Positions 58,915-64,000 of a stretch of 64,000 nt of DNA are shown one piece after another. Location of the stretch: positions 39,213,995 to 39,277,994 of the forward strand of contig OW028581.1 in NCBI GenBank assembly GCA_932294295.1, in the 5' to 3' direction. This stretch comes from Alitta virens (taxonomy: Eukaryota; Annelida; Polychaeta; Phyllodocida; Nereididae). Every line of letters starts with the position of its first letter. Position 1 is the stretch's first letter. The translations under genes were made by a program, and so were the position numbers. The notes beneath the pieces are model-generated. The model was not told where the DNA came from and searched no databases. It worked only from the letters and a program-made list of their open reading frames with translations.

Positions 58915-60316
58915 AAAAGTGCTAGAGTCATCAGACCTAGCCTATGAGGACACATTAAATTTGTTCAGCGTACCAGTGAGTAACCTCGGAGTAAATGATG
59001 TTAAATACCTGACCCATAAACCAGTCAACCAATTTTCTGCCGAGGGCGATGTAAAATTTTACGTACCAGGTGTGGGTACTTCGTATATCGACTTATCAAA
59101 TGTCTAACTATCGACCAGAGTGAGAATTGTAAGGGGCGATGGTTCGAGATTACCAGAGGGAGGTGAAGATGCGGCCGCTGCTGCTTCAGCTGCTGCTGCT
59201 GCTGCTGCTTCAGCTGCTGCTGCAGCCAATGATGAGTCTGCGGTTGAGGCAGATGAAGGCGCATGGAGTGTGGGGCCTGTTAACAACTTAGCCCATGCAC
59301 TCTGGGATCAGGTGGAAGTGCGACTTAATGACAGAGTGGTGACAGGGGGTCAGACAGGCTACAGCTACAAGGCTCTCATGAACATCCTACTGGGCGAGAC
59401 TGAACTAAATGACTCGGAACTGGAAAATTCGCTGTTTCACAAGGACACCACTGGATTCATGAATGATGTCAGCCTCGCATTTGGAAGTAACAGTGGACTT
59501 AAAAAGAGAGCCTCTGCCATGAGTGGAAGTAGAACAGTCGAACTTTTAGGGAAAGTCGATGTTGATGTGTTTAAAGCGAACAAATATCTACTAAACGGTG
59601 TTACTATTGACCTGAATCTCACACCAACGTCAAACAAGTTTAGACTACAGAGTGCTAATCGGGAGACCACTGATTACAAGCTGGAGATTGTCGATATTAC
59701 TCTTATTCTGAAACACGTGACCCCCTCAGGTCTCATTTTACTCGGTCACCAGGATGTAATGCTGAAGGAAATTTCTAGAGCGAAATATTTCTATACCAAA
59801 GAGGAGTTACGAAAGTTCAACTTGGCTAGAGACACTTCTTCCTATTACATCGAAGATGCGTTTAATGGACGAGTACCCAGCAAAATTGTCTTAGGCTTTG
59901 TGTCAGGGGAGTCCATGGGAGGGAGCCTAACCAAGAACCCCTACAATTTCATGCACTACGACATCACTTTCATCAATGTGAGTCTATCGGGCACACCTAC
60001 TCCGAGAGGACCTCTGAACTTAGATTTCTCCGAAGATAAGTACCTACACTGCTACTCTGAACTCTACAAGGGGAAACCGAATTACGCTAACAAGGCGAGA
60101 ATAAATCGAGAGGAATATAGAGACGGCTATACATTATTTGTCATTGACTTAGCCCCTCAAAATTATGACGAATTCTACCCAGTGACTAGGGAGGGATGCG
60201 TGAGAATCGAACTACGATTCAAATCGCCTCTAAAGGAATCGGTTGTCATGCTCACTAAAGTGACATACCCTGGACTATTCGAGATCGACTACGCTCGCAA
60301 TCTCTATTTAACATGA
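58901..60316 (+). pseudogene. MCP: Major capsid protein with an in-frame stop
   Basis: From ATG 58901 the frame is open for 68 codons, meets TAA at 59105-59107, and then continues in the same frame to 60316 (472 codon positions in all). Before the stop: LFSVPVSNLGVNDV, QFSAEGDVKFYVPG and SYIDL. After it: RVRIVRGDGSRLP, then an alanine-rich insert, then VGPVNNLAHALWDQVEVRLND, and ELYKGKPNYANKARINREEY toward the end. The IDL...VRIV and VGPVNN..H.L..QV.V.LN patterns are hallmarks of the Polinton double-jelly-roll capsid, which builds the icosahedral shell. The stop falls inside a conserved strand, so this copy is probably dead for capsid. The start overlaps the previous gene and the stop overlaps the protease start. 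Confidence 0.9.
59171..59228. repeat. GCT/GCA alanine-codon repeat in the capsid gene
   Basis: Trinucleotide expansion (gctgctgcttcagctgctg) encoding an Ala/Ser run about 20 residues long within the capsid N-terminal third, at a likely surface loop. The tract is not expected in the conserved fold. Confidence 0.8.
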
Positions 60317-60933
60317 ACACTAATCAATTGTACGAAATACTTTGGAATGATGAAATTACGTCTTCATACGTTATGGCTATTATGCCCTCAAATGCTCTGA
60401 AGTACCTGAAAGCGAGTCATGGTGCCAGACGTTGCAAACCAGCCAAGCGATGCAAGAGTGAATACTGTTACATAGTGAATTGTAATGAAAACTCGTACTT
60501 ACGTGGCGACATGGGACACTGGATGGTCCTCACTGTTCATGGTTGTGATGGCGGTGGAGGTGGCAGTGGCGGTGGTGGTGGTGGTGCCTTTGTCACTGCT
60601 GATGCTGCTGCTGCTGCTGCTCTTGATGTTGACGGTGTACGGACGACGTCGCTGAATGGAGAGTCCAACTTGATAGAGATTTTCGATTCAATGGGCGAGG
60701 GCACCTACAAAGGAGAAATGATGACTTTTATATCAAAATTTAGACATTGTGTAACGTATTCTAGGTATTTAGCTGCTACTAATTGCAGTTACTATGTATT
60801 GATATATGTATATTACAGAAGAAGGAAATATAGCCCCTCTAGTGTTTTGAATATGCTATACAAAATACCTGATGTGAAAAGTCAATGTTTAATGCTATAC
60901 GGCGTAGCTAACGAATACACACAATCGAGTGAA

Positions 60934-60966
<33 letters not shown>

Positions 60967-60999
60967 GCTACTGCTACTACTACTCCTACTACTGGCTAA
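60313..60999 (+). CDS. PRO: Adenain-type cysteine protease (capsid maturation)
   Basis: 228 residues; the start overlaps the capsid stop (atga). The catalytic order His-Asp-Cys of the adenovirus/Ulp1 group is visible: H69 in MGHWMVLTV, D125 in IEIFDSMGEG, and C158 in ATNCSYYVLIYVYYRRR. Between His and Asp there is a low-complexity insert of about 40 residues (Gly run, Ala run) that normal family members lack, and a Thr run from an (act)n repeat ends the protein. I do not see the expected Gln just upstream of the Cys. The enzyme trims virion proteins during assembly. The frame is intact; the last gene of the plus-strand block. Confidence 0.88.
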
Positions 61000-61029
61000 T
61001 TTCAGTGTTAAATACTCCATGTTTAAAAA

Positions 61030-61133
61030 GAATTATGACGATCGATTTTACTTCTATATTCAAATTTGTGGTATTTACAACATTGTCAACATTGTTCAGT
61101 TGCTGGTATTGAAAATGAACACGAAATTCATAA

Positions 61134-61173
<40 letters not shown>

Positions 61174-61412
61174 CCTCTTTTATGACTGTATTACTGTCTG
61201 CATGTGAAAAAAAGGTGAAATAAAAGAAATGAATTACACCGATCGATTTTACTTCTATATTAAAATTTGATGTATTTACGGCATTGTCATATATGTGTAG
61301 GTGTTAGTATTGAAAATGTACACCAAATGTGTAAATATATATATATATATATATATATGGCGTCTTTTATGTATGTATTACCATTTGTATGTGAAAAAAC
61401 GTGAAATAAAAG
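61030..61412. repeat. Diverged tandem duplication of the protease 3-prime untranslated region
   Basis: 61030-61225 and 61232-61412 align: both carry gatcgattttacttctatat, then ttgaaaatg.acac, a (ta)n run, and gtgaaataaaag. Divergence is moderate, so the event is older than the duplication at 47078. Confidence 0.8.
61219..61410 (+). terminator. Two poly(A) signals after the plus-strand gene block
   Basis: aataaa at 61219-61224 and again at 61405-61410, one in each duplicated unit. Either could end transcripts of the late-type block. Confidence 0.6.
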
Positions 61413-61502
61413 TTTAAAAATTTTACATGAGCGGTGTTTTTTCTAAATTTGTACTATAGCATAAACCAATAAAAATACCAAAATACATGAAAAGTGACAT
61501 AC

Positions 61503-61669
61503 CTGGCTGTATTTTTTTTTTGACGAAGTACTACACGTAGAGAGTCAGTCTGATGATGTTCCTGGAGGTGACTCGGTGATGGCTGTCCGATTGTAGCTGG
61601 TACTGAGGTCTTAGCGTATGCTAATGCGATCAGGCTGTGAGTGGAGATGCCCTCTGGCTTCAGACCCAT
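61503..61669 (-). other. Candidate leader/first exon on the minus strand
   Basis: A minus-strand segment downstream of a TATA-like box ends at a consensus donor (gccag followed by gtatgt, boundary at 61503). It contains an open frame beginning at an ATG at 61669, only one base from the TATA-like box, so either that ATG is not transcribed and the exon is an untranslated leader, or the TATA is fortuitous. The frame ends in phase 2, which fits the acceptor at 54550. No acceptor was found between here and there by eye. Assignment to the polymerase gene is a hypothesis. Confidence 0.4.
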
Positions 61670-61670
61670 G

Positions 61671-61679
61671 CTTTTTATA
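61671..61679 (-). promoter_or_regulatory. TATA-like box on the minus strand
   Basis: Minus-strand tataaaaag in a GC-rich upstream context (ggggggg, gctggggcac). Predicts leftward transcription starting near 61640-61650. Confidence 0.5.
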
Positions 61680-61890
61680 CCATCGTATTTGCTGGAGGAC
61701 AATGCGAGTGCCCCAGCGGCCCCCCCTGCTCAGCCAGCCCGTGACAGATCGCATCGGTGATTGTCACATTAAGGGCTTGAGTGCATTCTTTTTGTGCTTA
61801 TGACCAATCTTAAATTGAGCAAAAGCGCTTCGTCTGCTTGACTTTTTTTAACGCTAAATTTGAAAATAAATAAAAATTTTGCACTTCGAG

Positions 61891-61894
<4 letters not shown>

Positions 61895-61958
<64 letters not shown>
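61895..61958. repeat. (TA)n microsatellite
   Basis: About 60 bp of perfect ta units. Similar shorter runs occur at 61138-61171 and 61336-61360. Confidence 0.95.
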
Positions 61959-61961
<3 letters not shown>

Positions 61962-62192
61962 GGTATGTAGATATGTAGATATATAATTCAATTAAGTCAC
62001 ACATCCATATTTTTTAATTGACGATTTTATACCTTAGTTAAGTTTATGAATAGTGATATTGAAACTGGACTTGATTGTATGGGTAAATAGCTATTACGTA
62101 ATACTAGTGATACACTGATAGTGATACACTAATGGAGATGACTTGAGAGTTTCATTTTTTTATTCGCAAATATCATGAGTGGTGATTATACT

Positions 62193-62193
<1 letters not shown>

Positions 62194-62262
<69 letters not shown>
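62194..62262. repeat. (TA)n microsatellite
   Basis: About 65 bp of ta units, preceded by a short interrupted run. Confidence 0.95.
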
Positions 62263-62263
<1 letters not shown>

Positions 62264-62579
62264 CTGAATAAAACGGAGTACATGTCTTTAGTACATCAAT
62301 TCTCGACAGCGCTGCCAGATGTGGTATAACTCAGGGGTACACTACGTCTAATCCTTCCATTGTCTTAGGACGCCGGTCACTTTTACTGTCTTTTGTTTTA
62401 TTACGTAACACTCAAACGTTAGGCATTGGGGTCACCGTGAGTAAGGGGGGAACAATGGGGGGTACTGCTACATGGCATAGGGGTAGGTCAGTTGCAGTAG
62501 CTACTTCGGTTGCATAAGTTGTCACTGCAAGGAGAGACAGAGGGTAAATTTGAGTTGTACGCTTTTTTGGTGGTTAAAA

Positions 62580-63293
62580 ATGAGACAAATCGCAATTGTT
62601 TTGTTGTTGAGCTTGGCGGAATGTTCTGCATGGATATGTGGCAATACTGGACAGTGCAGTTGCTCATCTTCTGGTTTTGTACTCTGCAAAGATGCAGATG
62701 CAGCTCCATTCTTCGCTGAAGTGCATAGGCCAGGCAAGAAGCTGACCATTAAAACGACCAGTGACTAATTCGATATGTCAAGTATGGCGAATACGAAGGG
62801 ATTTGAAAGAGTGATTGTGATGGGACTTTCAGCAGACCTCTGTGAGACACTGATTTCTACCTTTCCATGGGCACGCTGTTTGGCGAACGACCTTGGATCT
62901 TCAAAGCCGCGCGTGACTGTCACTTCATGGACTAGGACGACTGTCAGTGACCCTAAGGATGACGTAGTCGCTGCTGAAGAGCCTCTGATAGGAACGAAGT
63001 CATCGCTAAAAACCTATGGCACTGGAATGATAGTCTGGACGATATTGAGCAGTATTTTTGGAGGGATCATGACGTGTTGCATACTCGTGAGTTTGGTCAA
63101 CTTGCACGCACGTATTAACAGCCACGCTAGGTCAGATGATCCGCCCCTGTTTGCAGTTGCCTGCTGTTTGAAATGTCTTGCACTAATGCTGTATCCAGTA
63201 CACCTGATCGCCAAATGTTGCAACTGGACTTGCTGTGACATTCACACATTGGATCGAGGTACTCCACCCAGCACCACACCCTTTCAAGTCTAG
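62580..63293 (+). pseudogene. Secreted/membrane Cys-rich protein with an in-frame stop
   Basis: ATG 62580 begins a signal peptide (MRQIAIVLLLSLAECSA) followed by a Cys-rich segment (CGNTGQCSCSSS.....C). TAA at 62766-62768 interrupts the frame; the same frame then stays open to 63293, through a polar region with two cysteines, a hydrophobic segment (GMIVWTILSSIFGGIMTCCILVSLV in part), and a Cys-rich cytoplasmic-looking tail. Together it reads as a type I membrane protein with a small Cys-containing ectodomain reminiscent of a leucine-rich-repeat N-cap (weak). It may be a Polinton cargo/membrane gene or a separate element. An intron around the stop is possible, but I see no convincing splice pair. 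Confidence 0.5.
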
Positions 63294-63554
63294 GTATACT
63301 CAATTTCTCATTATAGCTACACGAGTTAAAGTGATTTGAGAAGACTTTGTAGTAGTAAACTAAGCGAACACTTATCAGCTGATGAAAAAATTTGGATGTC
63401 AGTGTCTGCAATGTCGATGTAAAGATGTAAATGCTAGTGTCTGGGATGGACTAATTTAAGTATAAATGAACCCTGGAGAGAATTATTGCATACCTTACTG
63501 GACAACTTTAATACAATTGCAAAGGCTCGAGTTAACTGACATTGTTTTTTTCAG

Positions 63555-64000
63555 AAACGTGATTCGATCAGACAGCAATATGCCACCACGCGTCGTCTGC
63601 TGAGACTATTGATGGTAGTTTGGGGGATTTATGCCACAGCTAATGTCAATGAACTGTGCATGGTGAGACTTTTCATGGCCATTTGGAGGGTTTATATTGC
63701 TGCTGATGCAAATGATGATGATAATGATGACGATGTTGAACATGAGGATGACGATGGAGTGATGTATGAACAACCTAATGGCAGACCTAACATGGATGAT
63801 GCCCCCCTGGATGAGCACTACGATGTGATTGAGATGGATGAGGGCGGTGTTGACAGGGCTGAGGAACCGGCAAATCATGCTGGCGAGCACGCTGCTCAGC
63901 CGAGGGTGTATCGAGCGCGCCTTGCCAGGGAGCGCGACTGGATAGACGTGGCCAATGTCATCGGTCATCGGCTGAGAAACAATAGACCCATCCAGCAATG
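63555..64000 (+). CDS. Partial acidic exon running off the window
   Basis: A strong acceptor (attgtttttttcag, ending 63554) opens a frame that continues to the window edge. It starts basic (RRLLRLL) and has two similar hydrophobic stretches (LMVVWGIYATANVNE and FMAIWRVYIAADAND) from an approximately 57-bp direct duplication, then an Asp/Glu run and an Arg-rich end. I do not recognise the family. It could be a transposase N-terminus or a host exon. Confidence 0.4.

Larger units (their letters stand above)
45258..61700. mobile_element. Polinton/Maverick element (minimal extent)
   Basis: Defined by gene content: protein-primed polymerase B, FtsK/HerA-type packaging ATPase, retroviral-type integrase with chromodomain, penton-like and double-jelly-roll capsid genes, and adenain-type protease. 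Plus-strand genes from the ATPase to the protease are packed with overlaps of a few bases, which is typical of a viral genome. Ends are not determined. Genes at 62.5-64 kb could belong to it. Confidence 0.9.
61810..62579. other. Stretch without a recognised gene, possible element end
   Basis: Two (TA)n runs and otherwise unique sequence. The Polinton right terminus could lie here. Weak inverted matches to 45150-45215 are discussed under findings. Confidence 0.35.

Noticed and set aside
61667..61702. Start codons upstream of the minus-strand leader frame
   Set aside because: The farther one is TTG, and the ATG at 61669 lies almost inside the TATA-like box, so the leader is better treated as possibly untranslated.

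Overview
The window looks like AT-rich nuclear DNA from an animal, probably a marine invertebrate. The basis is spliced host genes with consensus GT-AG introns, several tRNA-derived SINE families, LINE 3-prime ends, minisatellites, and a Polinton/Maverick element with retroviral-type integrase, protein-primed DNA polymerase B, packaging ATPase, adenain-type protease and capsid genes. I cannot name the species.

Region 1 (1-17.5 kb) has no convincing gene. It holds SINEs of two families, two kinds of small inverted-repeat (MITE-like) elements, a pentanucleotide microsatellite, an 82-bp dispersed duplication and LINE remnants. Region 2 (17.5-22 kb, minus strand) is a complete seven-exon gene for a RING-H2 ubiquitin ligase; every intron phase matches. 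Its introns carry three tandem arrays, one of which is a repeated copy of its own 5-prime splice site. Region 3 (22-29 kb) holds two more fold-back elements and a minus-strand gene for a type II membrane protein with a mucin-like domain of nearly sixty 13-residue repeats rich in N-glycosylation sequons. Region 4 (29-37 kb) has a broken EGF-like exon, retroelement remnants and the last three exons of a TRP-like cation channel (minus strand). Two copies of an unfamiliar transposon with ~60-bp inverted ends and TTAA-like flanks lie at 33.0-35.0 and 40.9-44.3 kb.

Region 5 (45.2 to at least 61.4 kb) is the Polinton. Left to right it has a small membrane protein (+), an unknown two-lobed protein (+), the polymerase (-), then a plus-strand block of overlapping genes: ATPase, two small accessory genes, integrase with a C-terminal chromodomain, penton-like minor capsid, a short accessory gene, major capsid and protease. 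The element is decaying: the polymerase has at least three frameshifts, the major capsid has an in-frame stop, and three accessory genes are frameshifted. Integrase, penton, protease and most of the ATPase remain open.

The least expected observation is that the polymerase gene appears to be spliced. Four minus-strand exons (54.5-48.0 kb) have mostly phase-compatible junctions and add a long low-complexity N-terminal region. The strong acceptor at 54550 has no room for a nearby upstream exon, because the ATPase starts 50 bp away on the other strand. A TATA-associated minus-strand leader near 61.6 kb, with a consensus donor, is a phase-compatible candidate. That layout would resemble the adenovirus E2 transcription unit. 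It is an inference from sequence only. I did not find clear terminal inverted repeats for the Polinton. The right end (62.5-64 kb) has a further membrane-protein gene with an in-frame stop and a partial acidic exon of unknown affiliation.
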